Assembly (NCBI GenBank): GCA_963815935.1
Contig: CAWFIL010000008.1
Coordinates: 124,001 to 188,000 of the forward strand
Origin: JARIHD01 sp963815935
GTDB lineage: Bacteria; Patescibacteriota; Saccharimonadia; Saccharimonadales; UBA4665
Direction of reading: 5' to 3'
Length of the DNA stretch: 64,000 nucleotides
The notes beneath the pieces are model-generated. The model was not told the origin of the DNA. It saw only the letters and a list, made by a program, of their open reading frames with translations, and made no database searches. Below, piece by piece: positions 35,036 through 43,901 of the stretch. A program made the position numbers and the translations under genes. Numbering within the stretch: position 1 is the stretch's first letter; each line of letters opens with the position of its first letter.

Positions 35036-36139
35036 ATGGCTAAACGTGATTACTACGAAGTATTAGGTGTCGGCAAAAATGCCAGCGCGGACGAGATTAA
35101 AAAGGCGTTCCGCCGTTTAGCCGTGCAGCACCACCCAGACAAAGAGGGTGGCGACGAGGCCAAGTTCAAAGAAATCAACGAAGCATACGAAGTGCTCAAG
35201 GATACCTCTAAGCGTCAGCGCTACGACCAGTTTGGTCATGCCGGTGTGGGCGGCGCTGCTAGTGGCGGCAATCCATACGAGGGGTTTGGCGGTGCTGGTG
35301 GCCAGAACGTCAACTTTGATTTCGGTGATCTAGGTCTCGGTGATATCTTCGAGAACTTCTTTGGTGGCGGTGGTGGCCGTGGCCGTCAGCAGCAACGTCG
35401 TGGTCGCGACATCGAGGCCAAGGTTGACGTAACCTTTGAAGAAGCTATTTTCGGCACCGAATCTACGGTGGGCATGAGCATTGACGACACTTGCGAGCAT
35501 TGTAAAGGTACAACTGTCGAGCCAGGGCATGAACTTAAGACCTGTGATACCTGTCAGGGTTCCGGCCAGGTCGTGAGCGTGGCCCGTACCATCTTCGGCA
35601 ATATCCAGCAGGCAACAGTTTGCCCTACCTGTAAGGGCACCGGCAAAGTTCCCGAAAAAGTCTGTACTGTTTGCCACGGCAAGGGTACGCAACACAAGTC
35701 ACAGCGACTGACTCTCAAGATTCCGGCTGGCATCGACGACGGATCAGTTATCCGTTTACGCGAAAAAGGTGAGGCCGTTGCGCACGGCCCTAAAGGCGAT
35801 TTGTACGTCAACATCCGCGTTAAGCCCCACAAGAAATTTACCCGTGAGGGTGACATTATTCTGAGTCAAGAACATGTGTCGATGATCGACGCTGCCCTGG
35901 GCACCGAGCTGGAAGTCGAAACTGTCGATGGTCCTATTACCATGAAGATCCCCGCTGGCACGCAAAGCGGTACCGACTTCAAACTCTCCGGCCATGGGGT
36001 GCCACACCTCAAGGGTGCTACCCGCGGCGCGCACATTGTGACCATTGTGGTAGATACACCGACCAAACTCACCAAACGCCAACGGGAGCTCCTCGAAGAG
36101 TTCCATGGTGATGACGGCAGAAAGGGCTGGTTCAAGTAA
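35036..36139 (+). CDS. dnaJ: Chaperone DnaJ (Hsp40)
   Basis: 367 residues. J domain with HPD (VQHHPDKEGG), Gly/Phe-rich linker (about 70-125), zinc region with four CxxC pairs (CEHC, CDTC, CPTC, CVCH-type) of which the first repeat lacks the usual GxG, then the C-terminal substrate domain. Stimulates DnaK. AAGGA upstream. Confidence 0.95.
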   Translation: MAKRDYYEVLGVGKNASADEIKKAFRRLAVQHHPDKEGGDEAKFKEINEAYEVLKDTSKRQRYDQFGHAGVGGAASGGNPYEGFGGAGGQNVNFDFGDLGLGDIFENFFGGGGGRGRQQQRRGRDIEAKVDVTFEEAIFGTESTVGMSIDDTCEHCKGTTVEPGHELKTCDTCQGSGQVVSVARTIFGNIQQATVCPTCKGTGKVPEKVCTVCHGKGTQHKSQRLTLKIPAGIDDGSVIRLREKGEAVAHGPKGDLYVNIRVKPHKKFTREGDIILSQEHVSMIDAALGTELEVETVDGPITMKIPAGTQSGTDFKLSGHGVPHLKGATRGAHIVTIVVDTPTKLTKRQRELLEEFHGDDGRKGWFK

Positions 36140-36183
36140 CCTGCTATACAAACCGCGGCAAATCTGGTATTAATTCAGGTAAG

Positions 36184-36300
36184 ATGCACAAGCAACAGCA
36201 GCATGAAGAAGGGTTTATCCTACTTATCGTTACGCTGCTGTTGTTAGTTGTAGCCATCGCCGTATTGGCGTTTATACGTGTGCAGCATGCGATACGATAG
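36184..36300 (+). CDS. 38-residue single-helix membrane protein, prepilin-like start
   Basis: ATG 36184 to TAG 36300. Short polar start (MHKQQQHEEG), one strong hydrophobic helix (FILLIVTLLLLVVAIAVLAF) and a basic end (IRVQHAIR). CAGG precedes the ATG closely. The EEG-F junction looks like a prepilin peptidase site, though the usual E5 is missing. It could instead be a small membrane regulator. Too short for many gene finders. Confidence 0.6.
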   Translation: MHKQQQHEEGFILLIVTLLLLVVAIAVLAFIRVQHAIR

Positions 36301-36318
36301 CTACCTCTGTTGTGGTTA

Positions 36319-36347
36319 TTGACTTACATTGGCAAATATGTTAGAAT
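36319..36347 (+). promoter_or_regulatory. Promoter of the RimK/ATP-grasp operon
   Basis: TTGACT (36319-36324), 17-nt spacer, TAGAAT (36342-36347), 7 nt, ATG 36355. One of the clearest leaderless promoter arrangements in the window. Confidence 0.72.
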
Positions 36348-36354
36348 ATTGCCT

Positions 36355-37461
36355 ATGCAGCGGTTTTTGCAAGAAGGGGCATCAGTACTTGACCTGGCGC
36401 CCATCACACTAGACATGAACCCTCAACTCGAAGAGGGTCGTTTTTCTGATGTACCAGTGACTTCTATGGTCGAGTATGTACCACCTCGCCTAGAACCACT
36501 ATGCTATCCTGGGCAGCGCCCAGAGCATGCTTTTACCACCAGCGAAGGCCTCGTATGGCCTATTAACGTCGCCGAAACAGACGCCGGCCCACAATTTGGT
36601 GTCAATACGCCGGAAGGTATATTCGACCTGGATGATGCGCTCCGCTTTTATGGCGTTGCAACTATGGATGAGCGCGTGCCGGTTGTTGGTTTTGGCAGCA
36701 ATGCATGCCCCGGTCAGCTGGGCGAGAAATTTAGTGAAGCTCAAAATAAGTGGGGCGATATTACAGCGCCTGGTGACCACCACATCATTCCAACCTTGCG
36801 GGGGAGTCTTCGTGATGTAGCAGCGGCTTATTCTAGTAAGATTGGGATCCACGGGTATGTGTTTGCTGAACTTATTGAAGCTGAAGGTGCAGAAACCGAA
36901 GTGTTTGTAAACTTTCTGTCTCCCGGGCAGTTACAGCGTATGGTCCGATCCGAAAGCGCCTACGAGCTTTGTGATCTGGGCGGCGTGCAAATAGACGGGC
37001 TAGCCGAACCGATCGCGGCCTATGGTTTTGCCGGCAAGAACGAAGTTCTGCTTGATGCCGACGGTCACCCCATCTTACTTGACTCTGTGTGCGCAACAGG
37101 CACGAACTTATCTTCTATGAGTGAGGCCGAAGTACTTACGATGTTAGCACAGGAGTTTGGCCCCGATTTAGATGCCGTATATCCCAACTCACCGTTCTTC
37201 GCAAATGACGCTTCCAGTCTGATGGCGTACATGTCGTATCGTACTGAGTTCTTGCGCCGTCAGGACAAGGGTAATACAGCATACAAAAATCATCCGGCCG
37301 AGGGTGAGCCAGAAGACGCATTGATTGGCCCGACATTACAGGGCATACTGCGTACAGCGGGCCGCGTATCCAACGAGAAGCTGCTAGACCATTTGCATAC
37401 TGACAAGCGCAACGTGACACCACGTACGTTTGGTGACTTGTATAAACAAGGAAGGGCATAG
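36355..37461 (+). CDS. GGCT-like protein, first gene of the ATP-grasp operon
   Basis: 368 residues from ATG 36355; the longer reading from 36310 would include the promoter. Residues 108-118 read VPVVGFGSNAC, similar to the YGSN loop of gamma-glutamylcyclotransferases, and SES at 199-201 could supply the catalytic Glu (E200). The central part (GYVFAELIEAEGAETEVFV, PGQLQRMV) fits that beta-barrel fold. The C-terminal 130 residues are unassigned. Next to glutamate-ligase-type enzymes, a role in trimming or cyclising gamma-glutamyl peptides is attractive but inferred. Confidence 0.5.
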   Translation: MQRFLQEGASVLDLAPITLDMNPQLEEGRFSDVPVTSMVEYVPPRLEPLCYPGQRPEHAFTTSEGLVWPINVAETDAGPQFGVNTPEGIFDLDDALRFYGVATMDERVPVVGFGSNACPGQLGEKFSEAQNKWGDITAPGDHHIIPTLRGSLRDVAAAYSSKIGIHGYVFAELIEAEGAETEVFVNFLSPGQLQRMVRSESAYELCDLGGVQIDGLAEPIAAYGFAGKNEVLLDADGHPILLDSVCATGTNLSSMSEAEVLTMLAQEFGPDLDAVYPNSPFFANDASSLMAYMSYRTEFLRRQDKGNTAYKNHPAEGEPEDALIGPTLQGILRTAGRVSNEKLLDHLHTDKRNVTPRTFGDLYKQGRA

Positions 37462-37463
37462 CT

Positions 37464-38846
37464 ATGAAGATCAAATTTGATAACACCGCGCTATTGGCTG
37501 GTATCGGGCTTGTGCCTTGGACACGCCTTGGCCCCGAGCGATGGTTCCGGAACTATAAGATTGCAACGCTGTATGGCTGGGACTTACAACACGTTGCAGA
37601 CGCACCCGAAGTGGTTGCGCTAGCCGATAGGGTTGATGAGCTGCCCCACCTGCCGAAGCTCAATACCTATCAACTGCTTAGGACCTCTGAGTTCCAGCAG
37701 CTTATTGCCCAGGACTTTGAGGGCTACAACTTTCTGACTTACAAACCGGTTGTCGTTCCCCAGGCTATGCTAAATGCGAGGCACTCGTTTCTGAGTATGA
37801 ATGGCGACCTAACTGCTACCCTCGAGAATAAGGTTGAGTTTCGTGAACGGTTCGCAGACCTTAATTTGCCGTTCCCCTCGTTTCGTATTATGAAACGCGC
37901 AGACCTGAAGGCAGACGAAGAGACGTTGAGTAAGTTGCTCAATGGCCGCGAGCACATCATTGTACAGGATGAGATGCTGAGTGGCGGACGTGGCACCTTT
38001 AAGGTATCAAACGTAAGAAGCCTGGCTTATGCCCTGCACTCTATTGAGGCACTTGGAGGCGGTGAGCGGGTAGTTGTTTCCGAACTAATTGAGGGTGCTT
38101 TCGAACGTAGCGTACAGTGTGTGTCTACACGATATGGCACGTTTGTTGGCTATTTGCAGAAGCAGATTATTGCTAGCCCATTGCTAGCCAATCTAGATGT
38201 CCATGATGGTGATCGTTTTTGTGGCGGCGAGATATCACCAGACGATCCGCTCCGTACGGTGTACCCCGAAATTCGCGGCTACGCACTGGCTATTGGTGAT
38301 CGCCTACAACAAATGGGTTACCGAGGTATTTTTAGTGTCGACTGTTTAGTAGACCAAAAAGGTAAGGTATTTGTCTTGGAAGTTAACCCGCGTCTTACAG
38401 GTATGACGCCACTGGTTACCGCGCTCTACCGCGAAGGCAAAGATATCCCGTTCTACCTGCTACACATGCTCGAGACTGCTGACATGGAGTACTCCATTGC
38501 TGACGCCACGATTGACGCAAATCCACCAGAAGGAGCGCTGATGGTGCTGCATTCGCAAGCAGATACGACAACGCAGATTACTGCTACGCCTCAGTCGGGC
38601 TTATATGACTTGGCTGACCTATCGTTTATTGGCAAGCAGTATCGTTTGCCGGCAGAAGTCGATCGGCGGCATATGCTTGTTCAGCGTTATACGCCACCGG
38701 GGTTTAAGATAAAACCCGGTGGCCGGCTGGTCACGGTGCTTACTAATAGCAAAGTAACCAGCGATAGCGATGAGCTACTACCTCGTACTACCAAGATAAT
38801 AGAAGAACTTATGAACCAAGTAACCCTCAAGGAGGCAACAAAATGA
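37464..38846 (+). CDS. ATP-grasp ligase of unknown substrate
   Basis: 460 residues. A pre-ATP-grasp region (1-110) is followed by the ATP-grasp core: lysine-side loop IIVQDEMLSGGRGTFKVS, SELIEGAFERSVQCV and metal site FVLEVNPRLTGMTP (Glu, Asn). A C-terminal region of about 110 residues is extra. Members form C-N bonds between a carboxylate and an amine. Starts 2 nt after the GGCT-like gene and overlaps the next gene by 4 nt (ATGA). Confidence 0.82.
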   Translation: MKIKFDNTALLAGIGLVPWTRLGPERWFRNYKIATLYGWDLQHVADAPEVVALADRVDELPHLPKLNTYQLLRTSEFQQLIAQDFEGYNFLTYKPVVVPQAMLNARHSFLSMNGDLTATLENKVEFRERFADLNLPFPSFRIMKRADLKADEETLSKLLNGREHIIVQDEMLSGGRGTFKVSNVRSLAYALHSIEALGGGERVVVSELIEGAFERSVQCVSTRYGTFVGYLQKQIIASPLLANLDVHDGDRFCGGEISPDDPLRTVYPEIRGYALAIGDRLQQMGYRGIFSVDCLVDQKGKVFVLEVNPRLTGMTPLVTALYREGKDIPFYLLHMLETADMEYSIADATIDANPPEGALMVLHSQADTTTQITATPQSGLYDLADLSFIGKQYRLPAEVDRRHMLVQRYTPPGFKIKPGGRLVTVLTNSKVTSDSDELLPRTTKIIEELMNQVTLKEATK

Positions 38847-39292
38847 ACTTGCTACGCAGAAAACTAAAAGCGATTGTTGGACGTGCCGAGCGTATTGATT
38901 TCCCCGAGGGGAAGATTGTCGGCGTGCCCGCCAAGATTGACACCGGAGCATACCGTTCTTCGGTATGGGCGTCGGATATTCGGGAAGAAGGCGGTGTTTT
39001 GAGATTCAAGCTTCTTGGACCTGCCTCCGAATTTTACTCTGGTCAGGATTGCGAGACAGACAAATACGAGGTTGTCGAGGTTGAGAACTCTTTTGGGCAC
39101 AAAGAAGATCGCTACAGCGTGTTTATGCGCGTCCGTCTGGGGCCAAAAGTGGTGCGCAGCAACTTTACGCTTGCTGACCGCTCCAAAAAGACCTACCCTG
39201 TGCTTATTGGCCGAAAGTTACTGCGCGGACGCTATATCGTTGACGTATCCGAGGGTCAACCATTAGACGACGAGGAGATTGCAGGATTATGA
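38843..39292 (+). CDS. RimB-like retropepsin (ATP-dependent zinc protease family)
   Basis: 149 residues. KIDTGAYRSSVWA carries the DTG of aspartic proteases; YPVLIGRKLLRGRYIVDVS is the family's second conserved block. In other bacteria this family (RimB) is encoded with RimK and trims or controls glutamate tails added to ribosomal protein S6. Linked by ATGA overlaps on both sides. Confidence 0.82.
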   Translation: MNLLRRKLKAIVGRAERIDFPEGKIVGVPAKIDTGAYRSSVWASDIREEGGVLRFKLLGPASEFYSGQDCETDKYEVVEVENSFGHKEDRYSVFMRVRLGPKVVRSNFTLADRSKKTYPVLIGRKLLRGRYIVDVSEGQPLDDEEIAGL

Positions 39293-40194
39293 AGATAGCT
39301 ATTCTGTCGCGCGGTGCGGCAAACTACACAACCAAGCGCCTTAAAGAAGAGGCAATTGCCCGTGGCCACGAAGTTAAGATTATTAATTACTCCAAGTGCT
39401 ACATGGCCATCGAAAAAGGCAATCCAGTGGTGTACTACAAGGGTAAGACACTCGAAGGCTTCGACGCCATCATCCCACGTATTGCCCAGTCGTACACCAA
39501 GTACGGTTGTGCTGTAGTCCGCCAGTTTGAAATGCGCGATGTGTATACCACCGCCAAGTCGATCGCCATCGATCGTTCGCGCAACAAACTACGCTCGTAC
39601 CAGTTGCTGGCAAAGGCCGATGTAGGCATCCCCAAGACAGTCTTTGCCTACGAGACCGCCGATATTGAGGACGTTATTCAGAAAGCCGGCGGTGCTCCGT
39701 TAATTGTTAAGGTCGCTCGTGGCACGCACGGTAACGGTGTTGTATTGGCCGAAACCAACAAAGCTGCCAAGGCGGTAATGCAGGCCTTCTATGTGGAAGG
39801 TGTGAGCTTCCTGGTGCAGGAATTTGTTAAGGAATCTGCTGGTGTGGACATTCGTGCGCTTGTAGTCGGTAGCCAGGTTGTTGCCAGCGTCAAGCGCCAG
39901 AGTTTGGACGACGATTTCCGTTCCAATACTCACCAGGGTGGCGTTGGTAAGCCAGTCAAACTGACCCCAGAAGAGGAGCGGGTAGCTATTAAAGCTGCCA
40001 AAGCCATGGGCCTGCCAATCTGTGGCGTCGACATGATGCGCAGTGATCGTGGTCCGCTGGTACTAGAAGTTAACTCTTCTGCCAGTATTAAAACTCCAGA
40101 ATTGCTTACGAAGCGTAACGTTGCTGCTAAAATAATTGAGTACATCGAAAAAAATGCCAAGCAACGTAACCGCAAAGATAGAGTCGGCGCTTAA
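39289..40194 (+). CDS. RimK-like alpha-L-glutamate ligase
   Basis: 301 residues. MKIAILSRGAANYTTKRLKEE start, PRIAQSYTKYG, IDRSRNKLRSYQLLAKADV, glycine loop VKVARGTHGNGVVL and metal site PLVLEVNSSASIKTPE are typical of RimK/LysX ligases. E. coli RimK adds Glu to the C-terminus of S6; target here unknown. Overlaps the protease gene by 4 nt and the next gene by 41 nt. Confidence 0.87.
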   Translation: MKIAILSRGAANYTTKRLKEEAIARGHEVKIINYSKCYMAIEKGNPVVYYKGKTLEGFDAIIPRIAQSYTKYGCAVVRQFEMRDVYTTAKSIAIDRSRNKLRSYQLLAKADVGIPKTVFAYETADIEDVIQKAGGAPLIVKVARGTHGNGVVLAETNKAAKAVMQAFYVEGVSFLVQEFVKESAGVDIRALVVGSQVVASVKRQSLDDDFRSNTHQGGVGKPVKLTPEEERVAIKAAKAMGLPICGVDMMRSDRGPLVLEVNSSASIKTPELLTKRNVAAKIIEYIEKNAKQRNRKDRVGA

Positions 40195-40627
40195 GCGTCG
40201 CGAAGCCGTCACCTTACTGGTCGCGGTCGTCGTTTTTGCGATAGCCATTTTGAGCTATCGCCACATGACGCAAACAGGTAAGACACTAACCTTTGGCGGC
40301 CATACCTACACGCTCGAACTAGCTACCACTACCAAGCAGCAAGAGCACGGCCTATCCGACCGACGCTCGATGCCGCGTGACCACGGTATGCTATTCGTCT
40401 ACCAGCAGGAAAAGAAAGAATGTTTCTGGATGAAGGACATGCACTTTCCGTTGGATATGATTTGGCTGGATGCCGATCACAAGGTCATCTACATTGCTAA
40501 TAACGTATCGCCAGACACCTACCCAGATACAATCTGCCCGGGTGACCCTGCCGAGTTTGTAATTGAACTCAACGCGGGGCAGGCTGCCGAAGCCGGTATT
40601 CTGCAAGATAGCGTCCTCCAGTTCTAA
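40154..40627 (+). CDS. DUF192 protein, membrane-anchored
   Basis: 157 residues from ATG 40154. One N-terminal helix (about 20-36), then the DUF192 domain: GLSDRRSMPRDHGMLFVY, CFWMKDMHFPLDMIWLD and VIYIANNVSPDTYP. The fold is known; the function is not settled. Starts inside the RimK gene, so it is translationally linked. Confidence 0.85.
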   Translation: MPSNVTAKIESALKRREAVTLLVAVVVFAIAILSYRHMTQTGKTLTFGGHTYTLELATTTKQQEHGLSDRRSMPRDHGMLFVYQQEKKECFWMKDMHFPLDMIWLDADHKVIYIANNVSPDTYPDTICPGDPAEFVIELNAGQAAEAGILQDSVLQF

Positions 40628-40672
40628 TTGCTCATATCGCTCACGTTTAACGCGTGATATTATGAACTTATC

Positions 40673-41170
40673 ATGCCAAATAACATCGAGCTTATTGCCG
40701 CAATAGTTGTGCCTATAGCTGTGCTTACGGTGCTGCGTATAAACGCGGCCATGGTGTTCTTGAGCCTCTGTTTGGGCTACGTGCTAGTGCAGTTTGTGGC
40801 TAACGATACGGATTCGCTTATTAGCTTCATCGCGCCGAATGCGGGCTCGGTTAGCGCGAGTACACTGCGTTTGGGCATGCTACTGACTCCGGTAGTGCTT
40901 ACGGCAATACTTATGGTGTTTAGTATCCATGGCCGGATACGCGCAGTACTAAACGTGTTGCCTGCGGTGGGCAGCGCCCTGCTCGGTCTGTTGCTAGCTG
41001 TGCCGCTATTAACACCAGGCTTACGCTATGCTATTCAGTCGCAGTCGCTCTGGCAACAAATCAACAAACCCCAGGCGCTCATTGTGGGTGCTAGTGCCTT
41101 TGTCAGTTTGCTGTTTCTGTGGACGCAAAGACGGTCAAGCGAAAAGCTTGCCCGCGGTAAGCATCATTGA
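40673..41170 (+). CDS. Multi-helix membrane protein, unknown
   Basis: 165 residues with four or five hydrophobic segments and a basic tail. TATTAT (40658-40663) ends 9 nt before the ATG. General look of a CvpA-type protein, but no firm match. Confidence 0.55.
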   Translation: MPNNIELIAAIVVPIAVLTVLRINAAMVFLSLCLGYVLVQFVANDTDSLISFIAPNAGSVSASTLRLGMLLTPVVLTAILMVFSIHGRIRAVLNVLPAVGSALLGLLLAVPLLTPGLRYAIQSQSLWQQINKPQALIVGASAFVSLLFLWTQRRSSEKLARGKHH

Positions 41171-41199
41171 CTTTTTGTGCAAAATAAGGATAATATAAT
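41167..41199 (+). promoter_or_regulatory. Possible tRNA-Lys promoter
   Basis: TTGACT (41167-41172) overlaps the TGA stop of the previous gene; TAATAT/TATAAT lies at 41191-41199. Spacing is 18 nt to TAATAT. The tRNA begins about 37 nt downstream. Confidence 0.5.
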
Positions 41200-41236
41200 C
41201 TGTTATTCCCGTCTTGGCCGACCCAAGCAACAAGAT

Positions 41237-41313
41237 GGGCCCATAGCTCAGTTGGTTAGAGCAGCGGCCTTTTAAGCCGCGTGTCCTGGGTTCGAATCCC
41301 AGTGGGCCCTCCA
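41237..41313 (+). tRNA. tRNA-Lys (anticodon UUU), CCA encoded
   Basis: Complete cloverleaf: acceptor GGGCCCA/TGGGCCC, anticodon loop CTTTTAA with TTT, T loop TTCGAAT, CCA at 41311-41313. Confidence 0.95.
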
Positions 41314-41325
41314 AATAGATTTACG

Positions 41326-41349
41326 AAAGACTTCCCCGGAAGTCTTTTT
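41326..41349 (+). terminator. Terminator after tRNA-Lys
   Basis: AAAGACTTC/GAAGTCTTT stem with a 4-nt loop, followed by T5. Confidence 0.85.
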
Positions 41350-41368
41350 ATTTTGCTATGATGTCGGT

Positions 41369-42388
41369 ATGAAAACAGTTATCTTGGCAGCCGGGTTTGG
41401 TAGCCGGTTGTGGCCTATCTCTACTTCAGAAAACCCCAAGCAGTTCCAGCCGCTTATTAACGGTGAATCGTTGCTGGTCTATACCTATCGGCAGCTTGCT
41501 ACCGTCACGCCCGTTGATGAGCTGTATGTGCTTACACTGGAAGGACTCGAAAAGCATGTACGTGCTCAGCTGCCGGACATTGCCGACGATCACATCATTT
41601 TGGTACCAGAACGTCGCAATACGCTACCACATACCGTATGGGCTCTCCATGCATTGGGTGGTACTCCTGACGAGCCTGTTTTATTCAAAAGCGTGGATCA
41701 TTATATGCGGGATGCTGATGCGTTCCTGGCTTCACTTAGCGCCAGTACAGCGCGTTACGACCGCACAAAACCGGCAGTAACGCTGCTGTGCACTGAGTAC
41801 ACGTCGTTTGACCACAACAACGGCTACTTATTGGCCGATGACTCGAGGCGCATTGTGGAGTATCTCGAAAAGCCTACCGAGGACATGCTTGAGGCTCTGC
41901 GGAGTAAGGGGTCAATCTACTGCTCGCCATTCGTGTATATCGCCTGTCAGTCGGCGCTTGAGGCTGCCTTGGGCAAACTCGATAATGAATGGTCGAGGGC
42001 GGCTACCAAGCTTGTTCGGGCACCTGAATCTGAGTTTAAGCAGCTATTTTTGGGCCTGCCATTCATAGACATTAGCAGTACACTGTTCCACGACTCTAAA
42101 GATTTGATGATGGACACCATCAAATATGATTTCGTAGACGTAGGCAAGTATGATGCGCTATATGCACTGAACGCAAAAGATGTACGAGGCAATGTGATTA
42201 TGGGCGAAGTTGTCTTGAGCGATGACTGCCAGAATAACTTTATCTGCAACCGGATGCCGGAGCCTTTGGCTGTTGTTGGCTGCAGTGACTCGGTAATCGT
42301 GCAAACGCCGCATGGAAGCCTGGTGTCGAGTATGAAAAACGCCAATGACATTGGTGAGCTCTACAAGACACGGATTCTCAAAAAGTAG
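41369..42388 (+). CDS. Mannose-1-phosphate guanylyltransferase-like protein
   Basis: 339 residues. VILAAGFGSRLWPISTSENPKQ is the nucleotide-binding signature, and VPERRNTLPHTVWAL and LLCTEYTSFDHNNGYLL fit GDP-mannose pyrophosphorylases. No fused isomerase domain. It would make GDP-mannose for glycans. TATGAT (41357-41362) ends 6 nt before the ATG. Confidence 0.8.
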   Translation: MKTVILAAGFGSRLWPISTSENPKQFQPLINGESLLVYTYRQLATVTPVDELYVLTLEGLEKHVRAQLPDIADDHIILVPERRNTLPHTVWALHALGGTPDEPVLFKSVDHYMRDADAFLASLSASTARYDRTKPAVTLLCTEYTSFDHNNGYLLADDSRRIVEYLEKPTEDMLEALRSKGSIYCSPFVYIACQSALEAALGKLDNEWSRAATKLVRAPESEFKQLFLGLPFIDISSTLFHDSKDLMMDTIKYDFVDVGKYDALYALNAKDVRGNVIMGEVVLSDDCQNNFICNRMPEPLAVVGCSDSVIVQTPHGSLVSSMKNANDIGELYKTRILKK

Positions 42389-42424
42389 CCTTTCCTAACA
42401 CGCAACTGTTGCTACAATGCGCGT

Positions 42425-43888
42425 GTGCTTGGACTTGGCGAACTAGTAAGGCGTTTGAATCGTCAGTATATTGTATGCGCCGCATGCTTAGCGCTAGCGG
42501 CAGGCACACTCGTAGCCCGTGTGTTGCCACTGCACAGTACGGCATGGCTTTGGTCTGTTGTTCCATTTGTAGCCCTGAGTTTACGTCGGCACAATATTAC
42601 GACACTGGTGTTGCTGGGCGTGTTAGCTTTCGGGGTAGGGTGGTGGCGAGGCAGCTATTTTGTGCATAGATTAGACATTAACCAGTCGTTATATGAGCAG
42701 AAGGTCACCATAGTGGGCCGTGCCACCGACGACGCAGTATACGGCAAGCAATACCAACTCGAGTTTAGCCTAAGTGACGCCCGGGCGTTATCGCCCGGCG
42801 CGGTTCCGATTGTCGGTGGAATAACGGTGCGCGGATTTGGTGAGCCGGTCATATACCGGGGTGATATCGTGCGCGTGACAGGCAAATTATTCCCAACGAG
42901 GGGTAACAATGTTGCCTCAATTAGCTATGCAAACCTGACGGTTATGCAACGTGACACGTCGTGGGTGAATGACGTCCGGCGAAAGTTTGCTGCGGGCATG
43001 CAATCGGCGTTGCCGGAGCCGCTGGCATCGTTCTCGCTGGGGCTTTTAATAGGGCAACGTTCCACGCTGCCGGATGAGGTTAACGATCAGTTGCGACGTG
43101 TCGGCTTGACGCATATCATCGCAGTCTCTGGCGCAAACCTGACTATTATTGTCACGGCTTGTCGCAAGCTGCTCGCCAAGCGGTCGAAGTTCCAAACAAT
43201 GGCAAGCTGTCTGCTGTTGCTCGGGCTATTTCTGCTCATGACTGGATCTTGCCCGCCTATTGTGCGTGCAAGCATTATTAGCCTGCTTGGTTTGTGGGCC
43301 TGGTACTACGGACGTGAGATCTCAGCAATTGTGCTGGTACTGGTTGGTGCTGCGATAACCGTGCTAGCCAACCCGCTTTATCTGTGGGGCAATGTTAGCT
43401 GGTATCTGTCGTTTCTGTCATTTTTTGGTGTGCTGATTGTGGGACCTTTGGTGCGAGTAAGGTTGTACGGCGACCGCGAGCCCGGCCTAGTTAGTGGCGT
43501 TGTGTTGGAAACGCTCTGCGCGAGTGTCTTGGTGATTCCGTATGTATTGTATATCTTTGGGCAGACATCGCTGGTTAGTCTGCCTGCTAACATATTGGTG
43601 GTGCCCCTAATTCCGTTTGCAATGCTGCTTGGGCTAGCTGCTGGGTTGGCGGGGATGCTACTGCCAGTGTTAGCTGGCTGGTTTGCATGGCCGGCAGTAA
43701 TGCTACTCACGTACATGCTGGATGTCTCGGCCTTGCTTAGCCGCGTGCCACACGCTTTCGTCGAGCATGTTGGCGTTTCGTGGCAAACAATGACGGAGAT
43801 GTATGGTATCATAGGTGTTGTATTAATTATTCTTCGTAATAAAGCACGCAAACTACGTAAATCTGACCGCCTTAGGCACATGGAGTAA
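42425..43888 (+). CDS. comEC: ComEC/Rec2 competence channel core
   Basis: 487 residues from GTG 42425; TACAAT (42413-42418) ends 6 nt before it. N-terminal helices and OB-like region, then the Competence domain: SFSLGLLIGQRSTLP, GLTHIIAVSGANLTI and ARSIISLLGLWAWYYGRE-type blocks. The C-terminal metallo-beta-lactamase domain of longer ComEC proteins is absent. It forms the inner-membrane DNA uptake channel, which fits an organism that must import nucleotides or DNA. Confidence 0.87.
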   Translation: MLGLGELVRRLNRQYIVCAACLALAAGTLVARVLPLHSTAWLWSVVPFVALSLRRHNITTLVLLGVLAFGVGWWRGSYFVHRLDINQSLYEQKVTIVGRATDDAVYGKQYQLEFSLSDARALSPGAVPIVGGITVRGFGEPVIYRGDIVRVTGKLFPTRGNNVASISYANLTVMQRDTSWVNDVRRKFAAGMQSALPEPLASFSLGLLIGQRSTLPDEVNDQLRRVGLTHIIAVSGANLTIIVTACRKLLAKRSKFQTMASCLLLLGLFLLMTGSCPPIVRASIISLLGLWAWYYGREISAIVLVLVGAAITVLANPLYLWGNVSWYLSFLSFFGVLIVGPLVRVRLYGDREPGLVSGVVLETLCASVLVIPYVLYIFGQTSLVSLPANILVVPLIPFAMLLGLAAGLAGMLLPVLAGWFAWPAVMLLTYMLDVSALLSRVPHAFVEHVGVSWQTMTEMYGIIGVVLIILRNKARKLRKSDRLRHME

Positions 43889-43901
43889 TCCAGATACCGA
43901 T

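Noticed and set aside
31083..35700. Long minus-strand ORFs opposite grpE, dnaK and dnaJ
   Set aside because: They mirror strongly biased codons of highly expressed genes and show no protein family or start signals.
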